A DNA stretch of 56,184 bases from Gemmataceae bacterium (GTDB lineage Bacteria > Planctomycetota > Planctomycetia > Gemmatales > Gemmataceae): contig JAIBBI010000019.1 in the NCBI GenBank assembly GCA_019694755.1, forward strand, positions 1 to 56,184. Direction: 5' to 3'. A program made the translations under genes and the position numbers. Positions 29,946 through 38,793 of this stretch are shown here, one piece after another. Under the pieces are notes generated by a model. It was not told where the DNA came from. It did no database searches and saw only the letters and a program-made list of their open reading frames with translations. Numbering within the stretch: position 1 is the stretch's first letter; each line of letters opens with the position of its first letter.

Positions 29946-30302
29946 TTACTGCGGCGGGATGAGCGCGGGGCCTTCGTCGGCCGGGGCTTCGCCCTTCACC
30001 GGGGTGATCGGCTCGGGCACGCGGATGGTCGGCGTGTCGAGCGGTATCGCGTCGATCGCGGCCAACTCACGCGGGGCAGTTGCCGGGGCGGCGGCCGACG
30101 GGTTGGCCGCCGGCTGCGGCTTCGTCACCGGCGGGATGTTCGGCGCGGGCGCCTTCGTGTTGCCGTACTGGGCGTAATCCAGGTACAGGATCACGCAGCT
30201 CGCGATCATCGCGATCAGTGACAGGGCCAGCAGCCCCGTATAGGCATCGCTCCGGGGAGCGGCATCCACTTCGTCGTACTTGCTGCGCGTGCGGGTCGCC
30301 AT
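29946..30302 (-). CDS. Small single-helix protein with Pro/Ala-rich tail
   Basis: A 118-residue protein with a charged N-terminus, one membrane helix (about 21-43) and a Pro/Ala-rich exported or cytoplasmic tail. No family is recognised. It lies 14 bases after the coiled-coil membrane protein gene and 84 bases before DUF1573, so the three genes probably form one unit. The GC-rich imperfect hairpin in the gap before DUF1573 (about 29885-29920) may be a weak terminator. Confidence 0.65.
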   Translation of the reverse strand: MATRTRSKYDEVDAAPRSDAYTGLLALSLIAMIASCVILYLDYAQYGNTKAPAPNIPPVTKPQPAANPSAAAPATAPRELAAIDAIPLDTPTIRVPEPITPVKGEAPADEGPALIPPQ

Positions 30303-30316
30303 CGGGGTGCCCCCTG

Positions 30317-31171
30317 TTATTTCTTCGTGGTAATCTGGCTCGCCACTTCGTCACCCGGCTTGACCGTCGCCTGCCGGCGGGCGGTTTCGATCCGGCCGAC
30401 GGCCTCGAACGACGTGGCCGACAGGATGGTCAGCCGGCCGATGTACTCGGCCTGCGGCGAGAGCCGGTAGATGTACAGAATGTTGTCCTTGTTCACGCCG
30501 GCGTCGGTGCCGATGCTGATCGTCGCCAGGTTCCCGTCGACCGCCTTGATCGTGCCACGCACCTGTTCCGGCGGCACGGCCTTGGTGCCGGCCCGCGGCA
30601 CGGAGAGGCCGGCAGCCGCGAAGGCCGCCAGTTGCTTCGTCGAGTCTTCATACTGGGCCATCATCGTCGCGAACTTCTCTTTGAGCGAGTCGTACTGAAG
30701 CTTGTTGTTGACCGCCTCATCGCGGACCTTCGTGAGCTGGGCTTCGAGGTCGCGGACGCGGGTTTCCCGCGCCATCAGCGTCTCCTGAAGCTGCTTCACT
30801 TCCGCCCGCCGGCGTTCGATTTCGGTCGTGGTGTTGGTGACGTTTTCCGAGGCCTTATCGTTCGACCGCTTGGCGGCTTCGAGCTGACCCTTGGCCTGCT
30901 CGACTTCCGCGCGGGCAGCGGCGAGTTGCTTGTCCTTTTCGTTGACTTGGGCTAAGGCGGCCTGGGCCTGCTGGTCCTTGGCCCGGACTTGCGACATCTC
31001 GTCGGCGAGCAATTGCTGGTAGGCGACGTTGGCCGCCTGGGCCTTGTTCTGGACGGCCGTGTAGGCCTGCTGCCAGTTCGTCCGTGTGAGGTAGACCATG
31101 CCGATGAGGCCGCCGGTCAACACCGCAAAGATGAGGTTCAAAAACGCAAGTATCTTGCCGAATGCGGTCAT
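30317..31171 (-). CDS. Membrane-anchored coiled-coil protein with C-terminal beta domain
   Basis: The 284-residue protein has an N-terminal membrane helix (about 8-29) and a long Ala/Gln/Glu/Lys-rich coiled coil (about 35-180). Its C-terminal beta domain shows G-T-I-K-A-V-D-G-N-L-A-T-I-S-I-G and repeated V-K/N-x-G-D or V-N-K-D-N elements, reminiscent of MreC-like or flagellar-type beta domains. The layout recalls MreC (helix, coiled coil, beta barrels), but homology is not established. A structural role across the periplasm is an inference. It is the first gene of a three-gene unit upstream of the respiratory operon. Confidence 0.7.
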   Translation of the reverse strand: MTAFGKILAFLNLIFAVLTGGLIGMVYLTRTNWQQAYTAVQNKAQAANVAYQQLLADEMSQVRAKDQQAQAALAQVNEKDKQLAAARAEVEQAKGQLEAAKRSNDKASENVTNTTTEIERRRAEVKQLQETLMARETRVRDLEAQLTKVRDEAVNNKLQYDSLKEKFATMMAQYEDSTKQLAAFAAAGLSVPRAGTKAVPPEQVRGTIKAVDGNLATISIGTDAGVNKDNILYIYRLSPQAEYIGRLTILSATSFEAVGRIETARRQATVKPGDEVASQITTKK

Positions 31172-31303
31172 CGCACGTCTCCCCCGTCGCTGCGGCGCGA
31201 CCTCCCCCGAGGTCGGGCCGGGACCATGCCCTGACCCGCTCCGGGTGTCAAGGGCATTTTCTTAGATATTACCAGCGCTGTGAAGACCGAGGGACGTGGA
31301 ACG

Positions 31304-31333
31304 ATTGCAGAATTCAGATTGCAGAATGCAGAA
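31304..31333. repeat. Degenerate ATTGCAGA/TTCAG tandem repeat
   Basis: About two copies of a 14-bp unit related to ATTGCAGATTTCAG stand in the gap upstream of the coiled-coil gene. A cleaner copy of the same family, in the opposite orientation, is at 54743-54780. The remainder of this 278-bp gap (31172-31449) holds a GC-rich stretch at 31355-31385 and no gene that I can support. Confidence 0.5.
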
Positions 31334-31449
31334 GTAAGAGTGGGAGGTTAGCCGCGACGCGCAGCGGAGCGCGGCGGCGAGCGGTGAACGTGAGGCCGTA
31401 TTCGCGCGACTACGGCTACGAAGTGCGCGAAGACGCCATCGGGATACCG

Positions 31450-31788
31450 CTATGTCAGAAACTCCAAGACTCCCCGGATCTCAGACTCTTCAATGATCTC
31501 CCAGATGGTCAACAGACCTCGAACGGCTCTTCCAACTGATGTCTGATTCTGGTGAGCGAAAACGATGCCCGGGTGATCCTTGGAAATGGCGGCGATGGCG
31601 AGAAAGTCGGTATCCATCGTAAAGAGTACGCGGCCGGTAGCCCGGCAGTAATCCAATTGCTCCCGATCGCCAGCGCCGGTCAGCCCTGCGGATTCCGTTG
31701 TTGTGACATCGACGCCGCGGGCAGACAAACCTGCCGCTATCGCGGGATCGACGTTTTCATCGAGATGGAATCGAATCGTCTTGGACAT
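31450..31788 (-). CDS. DUF5615 PIN-like toxin
   Basis: A 112-residue protein with the DUF5615 pattern: F-H-L-D-E-N-V-D near the start, then L-F-T-M-D-T-D-F in the middle and a late I-V-F-A-H-Q. These acidic residues form a PIN-like nuclease centre in the family. It follows a DUF433 gene after a 31-base gap, the standard antitoxin-toxin order. It is probably a functional toxin-antitoxin pair; the target RNA is unknown. Confidence 0.82.
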   Translation of the reverse strand: MSKTIRFHLDENVDPAIAAGLSARGVDVTTTESAGLTGAGDREQLDYCRATGRVLFTMDTDFLAIAAISKDHPGIVFAHQNQTSVGRAVRGLLTIWEIIEESEIRGVLEFLT

Positions 31789-31819
31789 GGCGACGATAGC
31801 CCGGGACAGAGTTACACCA

Positions 31820-32158
31820 TCACTCGTCGCGGGAAGCCAGCTTCCGCGCCACCAGCCCCGGTCCGATTTCCGCTTTCAATGCGGCGACGAAAGTCTCGTC
31901 GCCGGACATCTGCGTTCGGATCTCATCCATGTGATCGAAAAAGTAGGCTAGCGCGCAATGCACCCGGGCGTGCGACAACTGCGGGAACGACGCGACGATC
32001 TGGTCGACTGTCCGACCCTGAAGTTCATGCCAGATGTAGATGTCCTGCACCCGGATTCGGGTGCCGGCCACGCGGGCCCGGCCGCCGCAGACGTCGGGCG
32101 TCTTCACGATCGACGTGGCCGTCGCTTCCAGTGGACCGGACTCGGCTACTGTTGACAT
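31820..32158 (-). CDS. DUF433 antitoxin
   Basis: The 112-residue protein has the DUF433 core: I-V-K-T-P-D-V-C-G-G-R-A-R-V-A-G-T-R-I-R-V and, after it, an H-E-L-Q-G-R-T-V-D-Q-I region that in the family forms a helix-turn-helix for DNA binding. It is the usual partner of DUF5615 toxins. It lies between the toxin and glgP, all on the same strand, with 47 bases to the glgP stop. Confidence 0.85.
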   Translation of the reverse strand: MSTVAESGPLEATATSIVKTPDVCGGRARVAGTRIRVQDIYIWHELQGRTVDQIVASFPQLSHARVHCALAYFFDHMDEIRTQMSGDETFVAALKAEIGPGLVARKLASRDE

Positions 32159-32205
32159 GGCACCAGTTTACCACGGCGACCCGGGTTCGTTCGCCCCCAA
32201 ATCCT

Positions 32206-34776
32206 CTACCCCCACGTCACCAGCCCCGGTTCGTACACGTGTGGCAGCAGGGCGTGGCGCGGGAGCACGCGCACGGCGTAGCCGAACTGACCGCTGGCTT
32301 GGCAGTTCACCGTGCCGCGGAACGCCCAGCGGCGGCCCGACTGCTCGACCGGTTGCATTGCCGTCACGCTGGCGTTCTGCACCTGGCCGTCGTTATCGAG
32401 CGGGCCGTGGAACAACTGCACGGCCACGTCTTCGGTGCCGAGGCCGTTCAGATCGACCGCGGCCGTCACGTTCAGTTGCCCGCCGACCTTGAGCACCGCC
32501 CGCTCGGTCGCATCCACGGCATCGACCTTTACGCCGGGCCAGGCCTTCCCGAGCCGGGCTCGCCATTGGGCCAGTTCGAGGGCCGATTTGCCGCCGTCGG
32601 CCGCGAGGCCGTGCTGGCGCAGGCAGCCGGGCAGGTAACATTTCTCGACATACTCCTGCACCATGCGGTTGGTATTGAACATGGGCACGAGCGTGCGGAT
32701 CACGCGCTTCATCCGGCGGACCCATTCCCGCGGCACGCCGTCGGTCCCGCGGTTGTAGAACGTCGGCACGATCTCCTGCTCGAGCAGTTCGTAGATGGCC
32801 CGGACTTCGATGTCGTCCTGGAACGCGAGGTCGGCATACTCTTCGCCCGCGCCGATGGCCCAGCCGTTGTCGTGCTGGTAGCCCTCGACCCACCAGCCGT
32901 CGAGCACGCTGCAGTTCAGGCCGCCGTTCATGGCCACCTTCATGCCGCTGGTGCCCGACGCTTCGAGCGGCCGGCGGGGGTTGTTCAGCCAGACGTCGCA
33001 GCCCTGCACGAGGATGCGGGCCACGTTCATGTCGTAGTCTTCAAGGAAAACCACGTGCATGCGCAGGTCGGCACGCCTGGCCATGTGCACGACCTCGGCG
33101 ATCACCTTCTTCCCCTCGGTGTCGTGGGGGTGGGCCTTGCCGGCGAAGATGAACTGCACCGGCCAGGCCTTGTGGCCGACGATCCGCGCCAGCCGCTCGA
33201 CGTCCTTGAAGAGCAGCGAGCCGCGCTTGTACGTCGCAAACCGGCGGGCGAACCCGATCGTGAGCGCTTCGGGGTCGAGTACCTCGCCGGCCTTGGCGAC
33301 CTCGGCCGGCGGCGCGCCCCGACGGGTGAGCTGCAACTTGAGCCGTTCGCGGGCGAAGTGGACAAGTCGGCTGCGGGCCCGCTCGGCCGTGCGCCAGAGT
33401 TCGGTATCGGGGATGGTGTCGACGCGCTTCCAGATGGCGTAGTCGGTCGGGCGTTCTTCCCACTGCACGCCGAGGTAGCGGTCGTAAATCAGGGCAGTCT
33501 CGGGCGACAGCCAGCTACGGGTATGGACGCCGTTGGTGATCGCGGAGATCGGCACTTCGCGGGCGGGAAGGTCGGCCCAGAGCTTCTGCCACATCTTCCG
33601 GCTCACTTCGCCGTGAAGCTGGCTGACGCCGTTGGCGGTGTTGGCGAGCTTGAGCGCGAGCACGGTCATGCCGAACGCTTCGGTCTCGTCGTCGGGGTTC
33701 TGCCGGCCCAGGGCGAGGAACGACTTGCGGTCGAGGCCGAGCGAGGCCATCGGTTCGGCGAGGTATTTGAGAACGAGGTCGGCACCGAAGACTTCGTTGC
33801 CGGCCGGGACGGGCGTGTGCGTCGTGAAGGCCGTGCCCGCCTTCACCAGTTCACGGGCCGTCGCGAAGTCGAGCTTTTTCTCGTCCATCAGGATGCGGAT
33901 GCGCTCGAGGGCACAGAAGGCCGAGTGGCCCTCGTTGAGGTGACACAAGAGCGGCTCCCGGCCGAGCGCGCGGAGCGCCCGGTAGCCGCCGACGCCCAGC
34001 ACGATCTCCTGCTTGATCCGGTTTTCCTTGTCGCCGCCGTAGAGTTGTGCGGTGATGGCGCGGTCTTCGGGCGCGTTCTGCGGGATGTTGGTGTCGAGGA
34101 GGTAGAGCGGAATCCGGCCGACCTGGATGCGCCAGACCCGGCACTGGACCGTCCGGCCGGGGAGCGGCACGGGGATGAGCAGCGGCGAGCCGTCGGCCGC
34201 GTGCTCGGCGATGAGCGGCAGGGTGGTGAAGTCGTTCTCGGGGTAGCGCTCCTGCTGCCACCCGTCGGGATTGAGGTACTGGCGGAAGTAGCCCTCGCGG
34301 AACATGATGCCGACGCCGGCGAGCGGAATGCCGAGGTCGGACGCGCTCTTGAGGTGATCCCCGGCCAGCACGCCGAGGCCGCCCGAATAGACCGGGACGG
34401 ACTCGTGAATGCCGAACTCCATGGAGAAGTAGGCGACGCACGGCCGATCGACGCAGTTGAACGGCAGCGAGCCGTAGGTGTCCTGGTACCACGTCTTGGC
34501 CGCGAGGTATTGCCCCAGCTTGCCGGCCACGCGGTCGAGGTGGGCGAGGAAGCCGTCGTCGTGCTCGAGTTCGCGGATGCGCTGCTGGGAGATCGACCCG
34601 ATGAGGCGGACGGGGCTGTGATCGAGTTCGGCGAACTTGTCGGAATCCACGCGGTTGAACAGCTCCCAGGCTTCGGGGTGCCAGCACCACCAGAGGTTGT
34701 AGGCGAGCCGGTGCAGGGCTTGAAGCCGCTCGGGAAGCTGCGGCAGAACGGTAAACGTGCGGAACGACCGGGCCAT
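32206..34776 (-). CDS. glgP: Alpha-glucan (glycogen) phosphorylase
   Basis: The 856-residue enzyme releases glucose 1-phosphate from glycogen. An N-terminal DUF3417-like domain (L-H-R-L-A-Y-N-L-W-W-C-W-H-P) marks the short bacterial/archaeal alpha-glucan phosphorylase type. The PLP lysine is in S-G-T-S-G-M-K-V-A-M-N-G-G at about residue 609. Other blocks are Y-S-G-G-L-G-V-L-A-G-D-H and R-R-F-A-T-Y-K-R. It starts at ATG 34776. It pairs functionally with glgA at 13285-14805. Confidence 0.95.
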   Translation of the reverse strand: MARSFRTFTVLPQLPERLQALHRLAYNLWWCWHPEAWELFNRVDSDKFAELDHSPVRLIGSISQQRIRELEHDDGFLAHLDRVAGKLGQYLAAKTWYQDTYGSLPFNCVDRPCVAYFSMEFGIHESVPVYSGGLGVLAGDHLKSASDLGIPLAGVGIMFREGYFRQYLNPDGWQQERYPENDFTTLPLIAEHAADGSPLLIPVPLPGRTVQCRVWRIQVGRIPLYLLDTNIPQNAPEDRAITAQLYGGDKENRIKQEIVLGVGGYRALRALGREPLLCHLNEGHSAFCALERIRILMDEKKLDFATARELVKAGTAFTTHTPVPAGNEVFGADLVLKYLAEPMASLGLDRKSFLALGRQNPDDETEAFGMTVLALKLANTANGVSQLHGEVSRKMWQKLWADLPAREVPISAITNGVHTRSWLSPETALIYDRYLGVQWEERPTDYAIWKRVDTIPDTELWRTAERARSRLVHFARERLKLQLTRRGAPPAEVAKAGEVLDPEALTIGFARRFATYKRGSLLFKDVERLARIVGHKAWPVQFIFAGKAHPHDTEGKKVIAEVVHMARRADLRMHVVFLEDYDMNVARILVQGCDVWLNNPRRPLEASGTSGMKVAMNGGLNCSVLDGWWVEGYQHDNGWAIGAGEEYADLAFQDDIEVRAIYELLEQEIVPTFYNRGTDGVPREWVRRMKRVIRTLVPMFNTNRMVQEYVEKCYLPGCLRQHGLAADGGKSALELAQWRARLGKAWPGVKVDAVDATERAVLKVGGQLNVTAAVDLNGLGTEDVAVQLFHGPLDNDGQVQNASVTAMQPVEQSGRRWAFRGTVNCQASGQFGYAVRVLPRHALLPHVYEPGLVTWG

Positions 34777-34886
34777 GCGGGGAGCCTCGTCAATTTACGG
34801 GGGCCAAGAAAAGTTTAGCGATTGGCCCGGGACGCGGCGGGATCAAAGGACGGTCTTCTCGTCCCTCGTCAGCCCCGGAAACGAAC

Positions 34887-34920
34887 AACGGCCCCGGGCC
34901 TGAGCGCGCCCGGAGCCGTT
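34887..34920 (-). terminator. Terminator of the FG-GAP protein gene
   Basis: A 13-bp stem with one mismatch (34887-34899 with 34908-34920) lies 24 bases past the FG-GAP gene stop and is followed on the minus strand by a moderately T-rich stretch. Confidence 0.55.
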
Positions 34921-34943
34921 TACGTTGATGGTTCGATCCTTGA

Positions 34944-37900
34944 TCAGCCGACCCAGACACCTCCGAGGAATTCCGGATCGAAGACGAACTTCTCTTCCAG
35001 CAGGCGGCCGGTCGTCGGTGCGAAGAACCTCACGTCGGGGCTCCCACCCTGACCGGGGCCGGTCGCGATTTCCCAGACCCGGTCGCCGTCGAGGTCGACG
35101 GTCGCGACGCGCACACCCCCAGTAAAGCTCGCGGAGTACGCGTAGAAGTTGCTGACCAGTTTGAGATTGGTGCCATCAAACGCCCTGACATGTGGACCGC
35201 CGGATTCGCCCGCTCCCGTCACGATGTCAGCGACTCCATCGCCGGTGACATCACTTGCCGCGACGAAGACCCCGCCACGGAAGCTGGCGTCGTAGGCGAA
35301 GAAGTCGCGGACCAGACTCAGGTTAGCGCCGCTGAATGCCCTGACGTGCGGACCGCCCGAGCGGCCTGCGCCCGTGACGATATCCCCGACGCCATCGCCG
35401 GTGACATCACCAACCGCGACGGACACGCCGCCCTGGAATGAGGGGCTGTAAGCGAAGAACTCTTGAACCATGCGTGCATCGTTACCGTCAAACACCCGGA
35501 CGTGGGGGCCACCGCCGTAACCGGCCCCGGTGATGATGTCGGCGATGCCGTCGAAGTTGACATCACCGGCGGCCACGAAGACGCCGCCACGGAAGCTGGC
35601 ATCATAGGCGAAGAAGTCACGGATGAGGTTGCCCGTTACGCCGTCGAAAGCGCGGACATGGGGCCCGCCGTTCTCGCCCGCGCCGGTAATGACATCGGGG
35701 ATGCCGTCGCCGGTGATGTCGCCGGTGGCAACATGGACGCCACCGCGGAAACTCTCGTCGTAGGCCGTGATGGTTCGGTGGAGTGTTCCGTCCACGTTGT
35801 ACTGCTGCACGAGTGGCATGCCGCCCGTGCCGGCACCGGCGACTAGATAGTCTGAGTTGACCCGGTAAATGCGACCTTGAACACCTTCGGTGTGGTTCGT
35901 CCCCGAGCCAAGCCAGAATACACCGTAGTCGCTACCCGGTGCGCGGGCGACAACCGGGAGGATCTGCGGCCCTTCCGTCCACGTATTGACGAGTTGCTCG
36001 CCTGTCTCGGGCGTGGCATCGGCCTGAAACTGACGCTGGTAGATTCCCCAGCTGCTGCCGTCCTGATGATTGCTCTGCCAGATGATGTTGAACCGGCCGG
36101 CCGCGTCAACGCCGACGGACGGGAACCGCTGCGGCCCGGCCACAGTTGAATTCACGAGGAATTCGGAGGTCTGAGGCGATGAACCGTCGGGTCGGAACTG
36201 CCTGGCGTAGACTCCCCACGAAGTGCCGTCAGTGACACCCTGATTCTTTTCCTGATTGATGCTTTGCCACGTGACGACCATGTTCCCGTTCATGTCCAAA
36301 CCGATGCCCGGATATTCCTGAGCATCTTTGACGTAGACATTAGCAGGGAATTCTGGCCCCACTGCTATACCAGCGGCGTTGTACCAGCGGACGAATATGC
36401 TCTTTTCGGTGTCATTCGGGTCAGTCACAGCGGGATGATCGCTGACCCAAACGATGCCGAGCTCACCCGCTTTGTTCATGGCCGCCTGAGGGCTGACCTG
36501 GTCATTGGCTGTAAACGTGTTGACGGCGAATTCGGTTCCGACAGGTGTGCCGTCGACAGCGAATCGCTGGCCGTAAATACCTGTGCCGCTGCCATCCTGT
36601 CCTTCGCTCTGCCAGGCGACTATGAAGTCCCCGCCACCGTCCATGGCCACAGTCGGATTGGTTTGGCGACCCGTCTGGAAGGTGTTGACGCGGAACTCCG
36701 GTCCGAGCGGTTCGCCGCCAGTGCCGTAAACGCGGGCGAAGATGTCATAGCCGCTATCGCTTTGGGTTTCGCTCTGCCACACAACGACCAGGTTGCCGAC
36801 ACCGTTCCCGGCAACGGCCGGGTTGGACTGATAACCGGTCGTGGTGTTGTTCACAAGGAAGGCGGGCGAAGTTGGCATTCCGTGATTGTCCAACCGCTGG
36901 GCGTACACGCCGAATCCGCTCGTATCGCTGGCATCCTGATAGCTCTGCCAGACGACGACGAAGTTGCCGTGCGAGTCAATGGTCGCCGGCGCGGGCGCTT
37001 CTTCAATCCCCGATGTGATTGCAATGAGGAACTCGTTACCGATCTCGGTCTGCCCGGCGTTCGAGAGCCTGTGGGCATGAACACCGGGTTTGTGTCCTCC
37101 CGCGCCCTCATCACCCTGTTCCGCAATCTGAGGTCCCAGCCAGAGGGCAACGGCCTGCCCGTTTGATGCCATGGACAGTGCGGGGCTGGTCTGCGGTCCC
37201 TGCTGAATCAGATCGTTGAGAAGAAACGGCGCGGAGATGGCCTGACCACCCGCGCTGTAAGGCCGGGCCTGGACACTCCAGCTGATACCGTCCTCCTGTA
37301 CGCTCTGCCAGGCAACAAGGAAGTTACCAGCCGCATCGGCGGCGACATCAGGCGCGCGTTGGGGGCCGGAAGTAACCACATTGACAAGGAACTCCGACAT
37401 GTCGGTCGGAACGCCCTGGGCATTGAATCTCCGGGCAAACACATCCGAGCCGCTACCCTGCTGGCCGGACGCCTCCCACGCCACGACGAACTGACCGGTG
37501 GAATCCATCGCCACGGCCGGCGTCACCTGATCGTGATCCGTCACGGCATTGACGGCGATCGCAGTCTTGGATGGCGTGACCGTGGCGAAGGCTGGCGTGT
37601 ACTGGTACAGGTTGGCAAACAGGTCGACGCCGGGTTCGCCTTCCGATGACGCGCCAGGACCCTGATACACGACCACCAATTGTCCATTGCCCGGACCATC
37701 GAGTGCTGTGAGATCGACCGCGGGCGCGCGGTGTGCGCCTTCTCCGACTGCGACTGCGTTCTCACCAGGCAACAGTCCGCCTGCCAGCGTGCCGAACCGA
37801 TCGTAGATGTCCCAATCGCCGCCCGCCGCCTGATCGGTCTCCCACGCGATGACGAAACTCCCGTTCGAATCCATCGACACGGCCGGCTTCTGCTGAGTTC

Positions 37901-38402
37901 CGGTCGTTGTTACGTTGACCAGTTGTTCGTCACCGAAGCGGAGACCGGTTGCAAAGTCTCCCATACGAAAGTAAATGTCCGTAGTTCCGCCGCCGACCGG
38001 TTCACTCTGCCAGGCAATAACAAAGTTTCCATTCCCGTCGGTCGAAATCGAGGGACTGGTCTGATCGCCATGAGTCAACTTCGCGTTGACCAGTACGGGG
38101 GCAGTATCGACCGGTGTACCATCCTGTTGAAATCGCTGGAGGAACACGCCGAATCCGCTTCCGTCTTGGTCAAAGCTCTGCCAACTGGCCACGAAATCGC
38201 CGGCAGGGTTCACCACCGCGACTGCGGGAGTGCTCTCGGGGACGCCATAAGTCGGCGCGACGAAAAATTGCGGCCCGAGTGGCAGCCCGGCGGGTACGCA
38301 ACGATCTTCAAAGCGGCAGAGGTTCAGCCGTGAACGCCAACTCGAAGACAACTTCTTCGACAGATCCTGGGTGACGACGGTCTTGCGATGGCGCTTGGAC
38401 AT
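34944..38402 (-). CDS. Large repeat surface protein with FG-GAP C-terminus
   Basis: The 1152-residue protein starts with a basic segment and L-N-L-C-R-F-E-D-R-C-V-P-A-G-L-P, the planctomycete surface-protein N-terminus. The next 800 or so residues hold about 14 repeats of roughly 55-65 residues with the core G-N-F-V-V-A-W-Q-S, likely beta-propeller blades. The last 250 residues carry five FG-GAP/VCBS-like repeats with G-D-V-T-G-D-G-x-x-D-I-V-T-G-A-G and G-G-P-H-V-R-A-F, a calcium-loop pattern. An adhesin or matrix role is inferred. GGAG 9 bases before ATG 38402 supports the start. Its GC content is visibly lower than that of neighbouring genes. Confidence 0.8.
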   Translation of the reverse strand: MSKRHRKTVVTQDLSKKLSSSWRSRLNLCRFEDRCVPAGLPLGPQFFVAPTYGVPESTPAVAVVNPAGDFVASWQSFDQDGSGFGVFLQRFQQDGTPVDTAPVLVNAKLTHGDQTSPSISTDGNGNFVIAWQSEPVGGGTTDIYFRMGDFATGLRFGDEQLVNVTTTGTQQKPAVSMDSNGSFVIAWETDQAAGGDWDIYDRFGTLAGGLLPGENAVAVGEGAHRAPAVDLTALDGPGNGQLVVVYQGPGASSEGEPGVDLFANLYQYTPAFATVTPSKTAIAVNAVTDHDQVTPAVAMDSTGQFVVAWEASGQQGSGSDVFARRFNAQGVPTDMSEFLVNVVTSGPQRAPDVAADAAGNFLVAWQSVQEDGISWSVQARPYSAGGQAISAPFLLNDLIQQGPQTSPALSMASNGQAVALWLGPQIAEQGDEGAGGHKPGVHAHRLSNAGQTEIGNEFLIAITSGIEEAPAPATIDSHGNFVVVWQSYQDASDTSGFGVYAQRLDNHGMPTSPAFLVNNTTTGYQSNPAVAGNGVGNLVVVWQSETQSDSGYDIFARVYGTGGEPLGPEFRVNTFQTGRQTNPTVAMDGGGDFIVAWQSEGQDGSGTGIYGQRFAVDGTPVGTEFAVNTFTANDQVSPQAAMNKAGELGIVWVSDHPAVTDPNDTEKSIFVRWYNAAGIAVGPEFPANVYVKDAQEYPGIGLDMNGNMVVTWQSINQEKNQGVTDGTSWGVYARQFRPDGSSPQTSEFLVNSTVAGPQRFPSVGVDAAGRFNIIWQSNHQDGSSWGIYQRQFQADATPETGEQLVNTWTEGPQILPVVARAPGSDYGVFWLGSGTNHTEGVQGRIYRVNSDYLVAGAGTGGMPLVQQYNVDGTLHRTITAYDESFRGGVHVATGDITGDGIPDVITGAGENGGPHVRAFDGVTGNLIRDFFAYDASFRGGVFVAAGDVNFDGIADIITGAGYGGGPHVRVFDGNDARMVQEFFAYSPSFQGGVSVAVGDVTGDGVGDIVTGAGRSGGPHVRAFSGANLSLVRDFFAYDASFRGGVFVAASDVTGDGVADIVTGAGESGGPHVRAFDGTNLKLVSNFYAYSASFTGGVRVATVDLDGDRVWEIATGPGQGGSPDVRFFAPTTGRLLEEKFVFDPEFLGGVWVG

Positions 38403-38793
38403 TGCATAAGTCTCCAGATGAGTTGATGCGAGTTACAAGCCTGATCAAAAAGCTCTTGAGCAAACAGCGCGCCAAGCGAACTGAATCACATTGTCGCGAG
38501 ATCACGAGCAATCAACAGAACAAAACGTCACGGTTTCATGACGAGAACAGGTCGAAAAGAATTCGGAACATTGCCGTACTAATGCGAATTGTGGCCATGT
38601 TTAGTACGGGTCAGATCCGCATTCCGAAAGCTGGAGCGGAAAGCCGATTTCCCATCCGGTCAATGATTGACCATGTGGTGACGAGACATGCGAATGGCGA
38701 GGAAACTCCCGCAACGAAAGGGCAGCAACCATGAAGGAATGAACTGAGGTACAGGGGACATGCATGAACAGGAAAAAGACGATCTGCGCCCCC
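38403..38793. other. AT-rich upstream region of the FG-GAP gene
   Basis: This 391-bp gap is much lower in GC than the rest of the window. It probably holds the promoter of the FG-GAP gene and the 3' region of mqnC. A small perfect inverted repeat (38658-38664 with 38666-38672) is the only structure I saw. No gene is supported. Confidence 0.5.

Noticed and set aside
31552-34818. Plus-strand open frame of over 1000 codons opposite glgP
   Set aside because: It is antisense to a clear glycogen phosphorylase, has His/Arg/Gly-rich composition and no domain.
38658-38672. Short inverted repeat as an operator
   Set aside because: Seven-bp arms around one base are too short to stand out without a second copy or a known regulator.
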